Part shown: one piece after another, positions 50,619-58,988 of the stretch
How the letters are laid out: every line of letters starts with the position of its first letter
Position numbering within the stretch: the first letter of the stretch is position 1
Origin: Amycolatopsis sp. A133
GTDB taxonomy: Bacteria > Actinomycetota > Actinomycetes > Mycobacteriales > Pseudonocardiaceae
Assembly: GCF_031082405.1 (NCBI RefSeq)
Contig: NZ_JAVHJU010000034.1
Location: forward strand, 228,641-292,640
Direction: 5' to 3'
DNA: 64,000 nt
Notes under the pieces: model-generated
The model's database searches: none
The model's input: the letters and a program-made list of their open reading frames with translations, nothing else
Told to the model about the DNA's origin: nothing
Position numbers and translations under genes: made by a program

Positions 50619-50879
50619 CTAGAGACGCGCCGAGTAGGAGTCGGCGGAGGAAATGCTTGCTTGGACGGTGCTCTGCAAGCCGTTGATGCCTTGCAGGGCT
50701 TCCGCCAGGAGACCGTGCGCCTGGCTCACCTCGTGCTGGCTGCTCCCCTGCGTCGCCTGTGCGAGCGACTGCTGGGCTTCTTCGAGAGACTGCGCTGCTT
50801 GCTGCAGGGCGGCGATGCTCGCGGACGCCTTCTCGTTGGCGAGCGCGATGCCAGCGCGGATCTCTTCGACTCCGGCCAT
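50619..50879 (-). CDS. Small helical protein, DUF6244-like, copy 1
   Basis: 86 residues; helices EEIRAGIALANEKASASIAA and AHGLLAEALQGINGLQSTVQ, ending SADSYSARL. GAGGAG upstream of the ATG supports the start. First gene of the ATPase operon; four bases separate it from the second copy. Confidence 0.75.
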   Translation of the reverse strand: MAGVEEIRAGIALANEKASASIAALQQAAQSLEEAQQSLAQATQGSSQHEVSQAHGLLAEALQGINGLQSTVQASISSADSYSARL

Positions 50880-51091
50880 CGGGCCTCTACTCCTCGAAAT
50901 CTGGTGTCGTACAGGGGACGGATTCCATTGAAACAGATCCAGCGACTCAGCGTGATCATCAGACTTTGCCGAGTGATCGCGGGCCCGGAATCAGCAAGGC
51001 CCCGGACGTGTAACGTCCGGGGCCGGGCCGATCACGGTCTGTGCGGGGTTGTCCCGCCACCAGTACCGCAGACTGAAGTCGCTGGCCACCG

Positions 51092-51253
51092 CTACCCCAG
51101 GTCAGAGCGGTTTTCGTGCCACTGCGGGCCTTTCTCGACAGGGGCGGGCGAGGTGACGGTGAGACTAGCGCGACCGGAGTAACGGCCTTCGCTCAGCCCT
51201 GTTCGTAACTCCTCGTACTGGTAGAGAATTCCGCAGCCCGGAAGGCATTTCAC
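51092..51253 (-). CDS. Possible 53-residue small protein
   Basis: GTG 51253 opens a frame whose product begins VKCLPGCGILYQYEELRTGL and ends KGPQWHENRSDLG. The CLPGC pair and non-repetitive composition look more protein-like than the surrounding frames, but the ribosome site is weak and I know no family. Low confidence. Confidence 0.28.
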   Translation of the reverse strand: MKCLPGCGILYQYEELRTGLSEGRYSGRASLTVTSPAPVEKGPQWHENRSDLG

Positions 51254-51366
51254 GTTCCAGTGGGCCGAAAGTGCCGTGCGAACGTGTCCAGGACATACCG
51301 ACGGTGGGTCGCGCGGGCGGCGCCGAACGCGGCGTCTAAGGGGGCGCCGAAGGGGGCGCAGACGAC

Positions 51367-51403
51367 AAAACGCCGGGTGGCCTGTGACGGCTGCCCGGCG
51401 TTT
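51367..51403 (-). terminator. Terminator of tRNA-Ser(GGA)
   Basis: AAACGCCGGG (51368-51377) pairs with CCCGGCGTTT (51394-51403), and on the minus strand the stem is followed by TGTCGTC. The stem core (CGCCGGG) resembles that of the tRNA-Ser(CGA) terminator at 36150. Confidence 0.75.
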
Positions 51404-51418
51404 CGCCTGCTTCAAGTG

Positions 51419-51503
51419 CGGAGGATACAGGATTCGAACCTGCGAGGGCGTGAACCCAACACGCTTTCCAAGCGTGCGCCTTAGGCCGCTCGGCCAATCC
51501 TCC
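51419..51503 (-). tRNA. serX: tRNA-Ser(GGA)
   Basis: 85 bases. Acceptor GGAGGAT pairs with ATCCTCC, the anticodon loop CTTGGAAAG carries GGA, there is a class II long variable arm and a GGTTCGAATCC T-loop. Discriminator G, CCA not encoded. It reads UCC/UCU. Confidence 0.97.
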
Positions 51504-51548
51504 GCAGAAGACGATACCGGATGGCCCGGGGAGGCCGAGCAGGGGCCT

Positions 51549-52292
51549 TCAGGTTGTGACGTCGGCGACCACGCAGGTGATGTTGTCCGGACCGCCGCCT
51601 TCGTTGGCCAGGCGGATCAGCTCCGGGATCACCTCGGCCGGCTCTGCGCCCGCCGCCAGCACGTCCCGCAACGTGGCCTCGGAGACCGGGCCGCTCAGGC
51701 CGTCGGAACAGAGCAGGTAGCGGTCGCCCGGCTTCGCTTTGAACGTCCAGATGTCGGGGTCACCGGAACCCGCCGTCTGCAACGCCTTCATCAGCAGCGA
51801 ACGCCGGGGGTGGGTCTCGGCGTCCTCGGCGGCGACGCGGCCGTCTTCGACCAGTGCCTGGACGAGCGTGTGGTCGCGGGTCAGCCGGCGCAGGCCACCC
51901 TCGCGCAGGAGGTAGCCGCGGGAGTCGCCGATGTGGGCGGCCGCGAACTCGGCCCCGTCGAACAGCAGGGCCGTCAGCGTGGTGCCCATGCCTTCGGTCG
52001 CCGGCTCCTGCGAAGCCACTTCGTGCAGCCGCGCGTCGATCGACTTGACCACGCCGGCCAGGGTGGCCGCCAGGTCGACGTTCGTCAGATCGATCCGCCG
52101 GAGGTCCACTTCGAGCTCGCGCAGCACGTCGACCGCCGTCGCGCTGGCGACCTCGCCGTGCGGCTGGCCGCCGATGCCGTCGGCGACGGCGAGCAGCCGG
52201 GAACTCGCGTACACCGCGTCCTCGTTGACCCGGCGACGCTTGCCGACGTCCGACCCCGCGGCGTACCGCAGGACGTACCGATCGTGTGTCAT
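51549..52292 (-). CDS. PP2C-family Ser/Thr protein phosphatase
   Basis: 247 residues. The metal and phosphate residues of bacterial PP2C are present: SDVGKRRRVNEDAVY, AVADGIGGQPHG, GMGTTLTALLF, AHIGDSRGYLLREG, LCSDGLSGPV and GGPDNITCVVA. No membrane helix, so it is cytoplasmic. It is divergent by 77 bases from the methylase/kinase pair; the three genes plausibly form one signalling unit in which this phosphatase reverses the kinase. Confidence 0.94.
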   Translation of the reverse strand: MTHDRYVLRYAAGSDVGKRRRVNEDAVYASSRLLAVADGIGGQPHGEVASATAVDVLRELEVDLRRIDLTNVDLAATLAGVVKSIDARLHEVASQEPATEGMGTTLTALLFDGAEFAAAHIGDSRGYLLREGGLRRLTRDHTLVQALVEDGRVAAEDAETHPRRSLLMKALQTAGSGDPDIWTFKAKPGDRYLLCSDGLSGPVSEATLRDVLAAGAEPAEVIPELIRLANEGGGPDNITCVVADVTT

Positions 52293-52369
52293 GCCCCCAT
52301 GAAAGCATTGGTTGACTGAGTTCACAAGGGCCTCGGCTGAACGGAGCATCCTCCGATAGAGTCCTCGCC

Positions 52370-54064
52370 ATGGACGACGATGCCACGGTCAGCGCGGCCG
52401 ACATCGCGCGGCTCGCCGGGGTCGGCCGGGCCGCCGTCAGCAACTGGCGCCGCCGCTACCCGGACTTCCCGCAGCCGGTCGGCGGCACGGCGTCGAGCCC
52501 GTTGTTCAGCCTGTCCGCCGTCGCCGGCTGGTTCACCGCGCGCGGCAAGAAGTTCGAGCTGAGCGCCGGCGAACGCGCCTGGCAGCGCCTGCGCGCCCTC
52601 GGCGACGACCTCGACCTCGCCGAGCGCGTCAGCCGCGCGGGGGTCTTCTTCGCCTTCCAGGCCGGGATCTTCGACACCTTCGACAGCAAGCTCGACGACC
52701 CGGAGCTGCTCACCCTGCTCAGCGAGCTGACGCACCAGGCGGGGCCGGTCGAGGCGTTCGAACTGTTGTGCCGCCGGTACTTCGAGGCGCATTCGCGACG
52801 GTTGTCGGCCACGCCGGAGCCGGTCGCCGAGCTGATGGCCCGGCTCGTCGGACCGGTGTCGACGATCCTCGACCCCGCGTGCGGCTTCGGCGCGCTCGCG
52901 CTGGCGAGCGGCGCAAAAACCGTGCTGGGGCAGGACAGTGATCCGATGACGGCCTCGATCGCGGCGCTGCGGCTGCGGTTGCGCGGCATCGAAGCCGAGG
53001 TCTACGCGGTCGACGCGCTGCGCGAAGACGCCTTCGCCGGGCGGGCCGCCGAAGCGGTGCTCTGCGACCCGCCTTTCAACGAACGGGCCTGGGGGCACGA
53101 CGAGCTGGTCGGCGACGCGCGCTGGGAGTACGGCCTGCCCCCGCGCGGCGAGCCCGAGCTCGCCTGGGTGCAGCACTGCCTCGCGCACGTCGAACCCGGC
53201 GGCACGGTGGCGATCCTGATGCCCGGCGCGGCGGCCGGCCGGCGCAGTGGCAAGCGCATCCGCGGCAACCTGCTGCGCGCGGGCGCGGTCCGCGCGGTCG
53301 TCACGCTGGCCTCGGCGGGCCCCGATCTCTGGCTGCTGCGGCGGCCGGCCCCCGGCGAGCGCGCGCCGTCCACCGTGCTGCTCGGCGAAGCGGGCGACAA
53401 TCTGTCCACAGTGGATGAACTCTGGGGGGAGTTCCGCGACCACCCCGAATCCGGGGTCCGGATCATCGATCTGCTCGACGACGACGTCGACCTCACACCG
53501 GCCCACCGCCGCACCAGGGACGAGGATCCCGGCCAGGCCTTCCAGGCCGTGCGAGCCCGGTTCGCCGAGCTGGCCCCGCAGCTGCCGCCGCTCGAACCGG
53601 CGGCCGCCGGACCGGCGTTCACGACGATCGGCGAGCTGGTCAAGGCCGGTGTCGTCGAGGTCAGGCACGCGGCGGTGCGCGCGGACGCCGAGCACCCGCT
53701 GGCCGAGGCGGGTGACGTCGTCGCGTCGGTGACCGGCATCGCGTACGTCCACAGTGGATCTCCGCGGCCGGTGGGTGCCGGTCTCACCGTCTACCGCGTC
53801 GACGCCGGCCGGCTGGACGCGGACTTCCTGGCCGGCTGCCTGCGCGCGGCCGACCTGCCCGCCGCGTCGGCGTCCACCCGGATCGACGGCAGGCGCGTGC
53901 GGATCCCGCGGTTGCCGATCGAGCTCCAGCGCGAGCACGGCCGCGTCTTCCGGCGGCTGGCCGAGTTCGACGAGGTCCTGCGCGAGGCGGCCGAAACGGG
54001 CCGTGAGCTGGTCCGGCTAGGCTTCGCAGGACTTGTCGAAGGACGGCTCAGGCCGGGCCGATAG
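52370..54064 (+). CDS. HTH - N6-DNA methylase - HsdS-like fusion protein
   Basis: 564 residues. An N-terminal MerR/Xre-like HTH (SAADIARLAGVGRAAVSNWR RRYPDFP) is followed by a helical lead and an N6_Mtase domain (SAM motif TILDPACGFGALALASG near residue 165; catalytic motif AVLCDPPFNERAWG near 226, DPPF in place of the usual NPPF). The C-terminal about 170 residues resemble an HsdS half-subunit (GDVVASVTGIAYV ... RVRIPRLPIELQREHGRVF and a final coiled helix), so specificity may be built in. No restriction subunit is adjacent. It is 8 bases from the kinase gene. It could be an orphan methylase, a DNA-binding regulator or a defence component. Confidence 0.88.
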   Translation: MDDDATVSAADIARLAGVGRAAVSNWRRRYPDFPQPVGGTASSPLFSLSAVAGWFTARGKKFELSAGERAWQRLRALGDDLDLAERVSRAGVFFAFQAGIFDTFDSKLDDPELLTLLSELTHQAGPVEAFELLCRRYFEAHSRRLSATPEPVAELMARLVGPVSTILDPACGFGALALASGAKTVLGQDSDPMTASIAALRLRLRGIEAEVYAVDALREDAFAGRAAEAVLCDPPFNERAWGHDELVGDARWEYGLPPRGEPELAWVQHCLAHVEPGGTVAILMPGAAAGRRSGKRIRGNLLRAGAVRAVVTLASAGPDLWLLRRPAPGERAPSTVLLGEAGDNLSTVDELWGEFRDHPESGVRIIDLLDDDVDLTPAHRRTRDEDPGQAFQAVRARFAELAPQLPPLEPAAAGPAFTTIGELVKAGVVEVRHAAVRADAEHPLAEAGDVVASVTGIAYVHSGSPRPVGAGLTVYRVDAGRLDADFLAGCLRAADLPAASASTRIDGRRVRIPRLPIELQREHGRVFRRLAEFDEVLREAAETGRELVRLGFAGLVEGRLRPGR

Positions 54065-54072
54065 GGGAACGG

Positions 54073-54963
54073 ATGCTGATCGCCGACCGCTACGAGCTCG
54101 ACGAGCTGCCGCTCGGCCGCGGCGGGATGGGCGCGGTGCACGGCGGGCACGACCGCAGGCTGGGCCGGCGCGTGGCGATCAAGCTGCTCAGGCTGCCGGG
54201 CCGCGACGAAGAGCTGGAAGCCCGCTTCGCCCGCGAAGCCCGCATCCTGGCGACGCTCGACCACCCCGGCGTCCCGACGCTGTACGACTACGGCACCCAC
54301 GACGACCGGTTGTTCCAGGTCATGCAGTTCGTCGACGGCGTGACCGTGGCCGACCTGCTCGCCGAGCACGGGCCGCTGCCGGTGCCGTGGGCCGCGGCGA
54401 TCGCGGCGCAGGCGTGCGCGGTGCTGACCGCCGCCCACGCGCTCGCGGTCTGCCACCGCGACCTCAAGCCGTCCAACCTGATGCTCGGGCCCGACGGCGG
54501 CGTGAAGGTGATGGACTTCGGCCTGGCCGTGCTCCGCGAAGCCGACGCGGCGCAGTTCACCCGCGCTGGGCAGCTGCTCGGGACGCCGTCGTACATGGCG
54601 CCCGAGCAGATCCAGCGGGGCGGCGCCGAACCGCGCAGCGACCTCTACGCGCTGGGCTGCGTGCTGCACGAGATGCTCACCGGACGGCGGCTCTTCGACG
54701 GCCCGACCGCGTACGCGGTGTTCGAGCGGCAGGTCAAGGAGCTGCCGCCGCCGGTGCCCGGCGTCCCGAAGCCGCTCAACACCCTGCTCGCCGAGGTGCT
54801 GGCGAAGGACCCGGAAGCCCGTCCGGCCGGTGCCGCGGTGCTGTACGAGCGGCTCGGCGCGTTCGTCGGCGGGCTGCCGCCGCTGCCGGGGTTCCTGGTG
54901 CCGGCGTCGGTGCCCAGCCCCGGCCGGATGTACGCGCGGATGCTGGGCCGCGTCAACGGCTGA
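54073..54963 (+). CDS. Cytoplasmic Hanks-type Ser/Thr protein kinase
   Basis: 296 residues. Glycine loop PLGRGGMGAVHGG, VAIKLLR (ATP Lys), HRDLKPSNLML (catalytic loop), VMDFGLAVL (DFG), GTPSYMAPEQ (activation segment, APE) and DLYALGCVLHEMLTG are all intact. No transmembrane helix or PASTA domain follows: the protein ends about 40 residues after the kinase fold. GGGGAA precedes the ATG. Probably co-translated with the methylase fusion, and its substrate may be that protein (inference). Confidence 0.94.
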   Translation: MLIADRYELDELPLGRGGMGAVHGGHDRRLGRRVAIKLLRLPGRDEELEARFAREARILATLDHPGVPTLYDYGTHDDRLFQVMQFVDGVTVADLLAEHGPLPVPWAAAIAAQACAVLTAAHALAVCHRDLKPSNLMLGPDGGVKVMDFGLAVLREADAAQFTRAGQLLGTPSYMAPEQIQRGGAEPRSDLYALGCVLHEMLTGRRLFDGPTAYAVFERQVKELPPPVPGVPKPLNTLLAEVLAKDPEARPAGAAVLYERLGAFVGGLPPLPGFLVPASVPSPGRMYARMLGRVNG

Positions 54964-55128
54964 GCGCGAGGTCAGAGGGGGTGCGGTGCCCGGCTCGGGC
55001 CACCGGTGGGTTGAGCCGAGAGTGAGCATCTACCCAATCGTGACCTTCTTGGACGAACCTCGACCGGGTGAACGCCGTCTTTATCGGTGTCCAAACGCGA
55101 TGATCGAAACAGCTGGGGGTACCGGATC

Positions 55129-55797
55129 GTGAAGAGGCTTCTGGCGGGAGCGGCCGCGCTGGCCACCGCGTTCGTGCTGGCCGCCTGCTCCGGCGGGGGC
55201 GCGGCCGGCGGCCCGAACGCGGGTGGCGGCGCCGTCGCCGCGGCGGGGACCGGCGGCGGGACGCCGACGACCTCCAGCACCACCTCCGAGACCGCCACCA
55301 CCAGTGCGGCGCCGACGCCCACGCCGACGCCCACGACGCCCACGACGTCGAAGGCGGCGCCGACCAGCACCTCGGCGAAGCCGAAGCCCAAGCCGACCCC
55401 GAAGCCGACGCCGAAGCCCGCGGCGGACCCGGGCGTCCCGTGCGCCGCGGCGGCCGCGGCCTCGGGCACCGCCGCCTGCGTCGACATCTCCGCGCACAAG
55501 GCGTGGCTGCTGCAGGGCGGCAAGGTCGTCTACGGTCCGGTGCCGATGCTGCCGGGCCGCAAGGGCTACGCGACCCCGACCGGCACGTTCCACGTGCTGT
55601 CGAAGGAAAAGATGCACCTGTCGAAGGAGTTCGACAACGCGGAGATGCCGAACTCGGTCTTCTTCTACCCGGGCGACGCCTTCCACACGGGCAGCCTCTC
55701 GGTGTACTCGCACGGCTGCATCCACCTGTCGCCGGGCGCGTCCCTGAAGTTCTTCAACACGCTGCACATCGGTGATGTCGTGCAGGTTGTCCCGTAA
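55129..55797 (+). CDS. L,D-transpeptidase (YkuD) lipoprotein
   Basis: 222 residues from GTG 55129 (a GTG at 55087 would add 14 residues). Lipobox signal RLLAGAAALATAFVLAACSG, a long Thr/Pro and Lys-Pro linker to span the wall, then a compact YkuD domain: ACVDISAHKAWLLQGGKVVY, TPTGTFHVLSKEK and the catalytic YSHGCIHLS (His, Cys). It makes 3-3 cross-links in peptidoglycan or attaches proteins. Short compared with mycobacterial Ldt proteins (no Ig-like domains). Confidence 0.9.
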   Translation: MKRLLAGAAALATAFVLAACSGGGAAGGPNAGGGAVAAAGTGGGTPTTSSTTSETATTSAAPTPTPTPTTPTTSKAAPTSTSAKPKPKPTPKPTPKPAADPGVPCAAAAAASGTAACVDISAHKAWLLQGGKVVYGPVPMLPGRKGYATPTGTFHVLSKEKMHLSKEFDNAEMPNSVFFYPGDAFHTGSLSVYSHGCIHLSPGASLKFFNTLHIGDVVQVVP

Positions 55798-55897
55798 CCA
55801 CTACGGGCTGTAGGTCACGTTCGGGTAAATTCACCCGGCCCGGTGCAACTGGCCCCCCTGGTCCGGCGATAAGTGATCGCTTGGGAAGGGGGGCCAC

Positions 55898-58897
55898 ATG
55901 GCCTTGCGAAAACTTCGCGCACTGCGCCACGCACTGGTGGCAGCAGTCATGACCGGGGCGTTGCTGCCCGTCGTGTCCACGGGGGTGGCGGCGGCGGCAA
56001 CACTCCCGCAGGGGTTCGTCCTGCGGGACACCGACTCCGGACTGGGGTTGTACAAACTCACGGACTTCGCGTACCTGCCGGACAACTCCGTCTTGGCCAC
56101 CGGCAAGGACGGCCGCGTCCGCTGGCTGCCGGTCACGGGGGCCGGCACCACGATCGCGACGCTGCCGGTCCGCACCGACGAGGACCTCGGTCTCGTCGGG
56201 CTGGCCGTGGCGCCGGACTACGCGACGTCACACTCCATCTACCTCACGCGGTCGATCAACACCACCGGCGGCTTCGTCATGCGGCTGTCGCGGTTCACGG
56301 TGACCGTGGACGCGGCGGGTGCGCCGGCCGGCCTGACCGGTGAGCAGCCGCTGTTCGAGGTGCCGGGCGTCTTCAACGTCCACGGCATCAACGGCGTCAT
56401 CGCCGCCGCGGACGGCACGCTGTGGACGTCCGTCGGCGACAACAGCGATTTCCGGCAGGTGGACGCGAACTCGCTGCGCGCCCAGGACGTCAACCAGCCG
56501 TACGGCAAGATCTTCCACCTCACCGCCGACGGCAAGGGCGTGCCGGGGAACCCGTACTACGACCCGGCCAACCCGGGTTCGACCGCGAGCAAGGTGTTCG
56601 CGCGCGGGTTCCGCAACCCGTTCCGCTTCAGCATCGACGCGAACCTCGGCCTGCCGGTCGCCGGTGACGTCGGCTGGAGCAACTGGGAGGAGGTCGACGT
56701 CGTCCAGCGCGGCTCCAACCAGGGCTGGCCGTGCTGGGAGGGCAGTCACCAGACCCCGGGCTTCAGCACCCTCGCGGGGTGCGCCGGCGTGGCGAACCAG
56801 GCGCCGATCTTCGAGCTCCCGCACGGCGAAGGTGTCATGACGGGCAACAGCGTCACGGGCGGCATCGTCTACAACGGATCCAGCTACCCGGCCGCCTACC
56901 GCGGCTCGTACTTCTTCGGCGACTACGTGGCGAAGAAGATCTGGACGCTGAAGTACGACGACCAGGGCAAGCTCACGCAGGCCCCGGAGAACCCGCCGGT
57001 CTTCACCGACATCGGCGGCCCGACGAAGTTCGCGGCGGCGCCGAACGGCGACATCGTCTACGCCGACATCCTGTCCGGCAACCTGCGCCGGCTGAGCTAC
57101 TCGGCCAACAACACCGCGCCGGTCGCCAAGGCCACGACGTCGACGAACCCGGACACCCGGACCGTGTCGTTCGACGGCTCGGCTTCGGTCGACTACGACA
57201 ACGACGCGCTGAAGTACGACTGGGACTTCGGGGACGGCAAGACCAAGGCCGACGCCGGTCCGAAGGTGTCGCACGCCTACGAGGCGGGCACCGAGTCGTT
57301 CACCGCGAAGCTGACGGTCCGGGACCCGCTGGGGCTCACCGGCGAGACCACCATCGCGGTCGCGCCCGGCAACCACACCCCGGAGCTCACCTTGACCACG
57401 CCCGGGGACACCGCGACGTTCGCGGTGGACCAGGAGGTCGCGCTGAGCGCCACCGCGACCGACGCCGAGGACGGCCCGCTGCCGATCACCTGGACCACGG
57501 CGGTGCGGCACTGCCCGAGTGAAGCGACCTGCCACGCCCACCCCGGGGTCGGCGGCACCGGGGCGAGCTTCTCGCAGCCGTTCACCGAGCACCCGGACTC
57601 CCGGCAGGACTTCACCGCGACGGTGACCGACAGCGCGGGCGTCACCACGGCCAAGACGTACACGGCGATGCCGCGGCAGCACCGGCTCACCCTGCTCAGC
57701 ACGCAGCCCGCGGCGCTGAGCATCCCGGTGGAGGGCGGCGTCAACTCGGCCATGGTCACCGAAGGCGCCACCTTCGACGTCCAGGCCGCGAAGCTGGCCA
57801 TCGACGGTGTCTCGACGTTCACCGGCTGGCAGGGCGGTCCGGCGGACGTCAAGTGGATCATCACCGTCGGCACCGCCGACATGACGCTGACGGCGAACTA
57901 CGCAACGCCGATCGACCAGCGCTACGACGCCGACGCGGACTTGCGGGCGAAGCTCGGGGCGCCGGCGGCGGCCGAGGTCACCGACGGCCCGGTCCACTAC
58001 CGCGTCTTCGCGAACGGACGGCTGTACTGGAGCGCCGCGACGGGCACCAGGTACGTCACCGGCCCGGTGCTGGACAAGTACGTCGCCTTCGGCGGGCACA
58101 GCGTGCTCGGGCCGCCGACGTCCGACACCGTCACGAGCCCGGATGCCGCCCAGCACAACGACTTCGTCAACAACGGCAACGTCGGGTCGATCTACTACAC
58201 GGCCTCGACCGGTGCGCACGTGATCTACGGTGAGATCCGGAAGAAGTGGGCGGAACTCGATTACGAGCGCGGCGTGGGTTATCCGACGACCGACGAATTC
58301 GGGACGCCGGACGGGATCGCCCGCTACAACCACTTCATCAGGGGTGGCAACGTCGGGTCGATCTACTACACGACGGCGACGGGTGCGCACGCGATCTACG
58401 GTGAGATCCGGAAGAAGTGGGCGGAACTCGATTACGAGCGCGGTTTGGGTTATCCGGCGACCGACGAGCTCGGCACGCCGGACGGTGTCGCCCGCTACAA
58501 CCACTTCACCAAGAACGGCAACACCACCAGGTCGATCTACTACACGACCGCGACGGGTGCGCACGCCATCTACGGTGAGATCTGGCGGAAGTGGGCGGCG
58601 CTCGACTTCGAGCGTGGTCTCGGCTACCCCACGACCGACGAGCTCGGCACGCCGGACGGTCGCGGCCGCTACAACCACTTCAGCCTCGGCGGCTCGATCT
58701 ACTTCACGACGAGCACCGGCGCCCACATGGTGAAGGGCGAGATCCGGAAGAAGTGGGCGGCGCTCGGGTGGGAGTACTCCTACCTGCACTACCCGAAGAC
58801 CGACGAGTACGTGACGAACGGGATGTACCGCAGCGACTTCGAAGGCGGCTACATCATCTTCTCCCTGCCCGGCGGGGCACGGGACTACCACTGGTGA
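55898..58897 (+). CDS. Exported PQQ-type sugar dehydrogenase with PKD and LGFP repeats
   Basis: 999 residues. Sec signal to about residue 34; a six-bladed glucose/sorbosone-dehydrogenase propeller (LGLVGLAVAPDYATSHSIYL, GDNSDFRQVD, ARGFRNPFRFSID, GWPCWEG) to about residue 400; a PKD domain (VSFDGSASVDYDNDALKYDW DFGDG); a region with HCP..TCHAHPG like cellulose-binding ThuA-associated proteins; and four or five 57-residue LGFP repeats (IYGEIRKKWAELDYERG, LGYPTTDE, GTPDGxxRYNHF), which bind mycolate/arabinogalactan-type walls. It probably acts at the cell surface on sugars. Tandem repeats are also conserved in DNA. Confidence 0.92.
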   Translation: MALRKLRALRHALVAAVMTGALLPVVSTGVAAAATLPQGFVLRDTDSGLGLYKLTDFAYLPDNSVLATGKDGRVRWLPVTGAGTTIATLPVRTDEDLGLVGLAVAPDYATSHSIYLTRSINTTGGFVMRLSRFTVTVDAAGAPAGLTGEQPLFEVPGVFNVHGINGVIAAADGTLWTSVGDNSDFRQVDANSLRAQDVNQPYGKIFHLTADGKGVPGNPYYDPANPGSTASKVFARGFRNPFRFSIDANLGLPVAGDVGWSNWEEVDVVQRGSNQGWPCWEGSHQTPGFSTLAGCAGVANQAPIFELPHGEGVMTGNSVTGGIVYNGSSYPAAYRGSYFFGDYVAKKIWTLKYDDQGKLTQAPENPPVFTDIGGPTKFAAAPNGDIVYADILSGNLRRLSYSANNTAPVAKATTSTNPDTRTVSFDGSASVDYDNDALKYDWDFGDGKTKADAGPKVSHAYEAGTESFTAKLTVRDPLGLTGETTIAVAPGNHTPELTLTTPGDTATFAVDQEVALSATATDAEDGPLPITWTTAVRHCPSEATCHAHPGVGGTGASFSQPFTEHPDSRQDFTATVTDSAGVTTAKTYTAMPRQHRLTLLSTQPAALSIPVEGGVNSAMVTEGATFDVQAAKLAIDGVSTFTGWQGGPADVKWIITVGTADMTLTANYATPIDQRYDADADLRAKLGAPAAAEVTDGPVHYRVFANGRLYWSAATGTRYVTGPVLDKYVAFGGHSVLGPPTSDTVTSPDAAQHNDFVNNGNVGSIYYTASTGAHVIYGEIRKKWAELDYERGVGYPTTDEFGTPDGIARYNHFIRGGNVGSIYYTTATGAHAIYGEIRKKWAELDYERGLGYPATDELGTPDGVARYNHFTKNGNTTRSIYYTTATGAHAIYGEIWRKWAALDFERGLGYPTTDELGTPDGRGRYNHFSLGGSIYFTTSTGAHMVKGEIRKKWAALGWEYSYLHYPKTDEYVTNGMYRSDFEGGYIIFSLPGGARDYHW
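58175..58800 (+). repeat. 171-bp tandem repeats encoding LGFP units
   Basis: Units start at about 58175, 58346 and 58517 (exact 171-base period), with a shorter, more diverged fourth unit near 58688. The first two share an identical 51-base block (starting GATCTACGGTGAGATCCGG), well beyond what protein conservation requires, implying recent duplication or gene conversion. Confidence 0.85.
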
Positions 58898-58927
58898 CGG
58901 GCGACCGCACCGGCTGAACGAGCAGGC

Positions 58928-58963
58928 GCAGGCCGTCTCCGGGATTTTCCGGAGGCGGCCTGC
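58928..58963. terminator. Bidirectional terminator hairpin
   Basis: GCAGGCCG-T-CTCCGG and CCGGAG-G-CGGCCTGC form a 14-pair stem with one T/G mismatch and loop GATTTT, between the convergent LGFP protein and hydroxyacyl-CoA dehydrogenase genes. Confidence 0.85.
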
Positions 58964-58988
58964 GTCGTTCTCCTCGAAGAATGTCCGT

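Larger units (their letters stand above)
50880..51418. other. Intergenic region: ATPase-operon promoter, hairpin, possible sORF
   Basis: It holds the promoter of the DUF6244/ATPase operon, an 11-pair perfect hairpin (GGCCCCGGACG 50998-51008, loop TGTAA, CGTCCGGGGCC 51014-51024), a weak candidate small gene (51092-51253, minus) and the terminator of tRNA-Ser(GGA). GC content is a little lower around 51200-51260. Confidence 0.5.
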
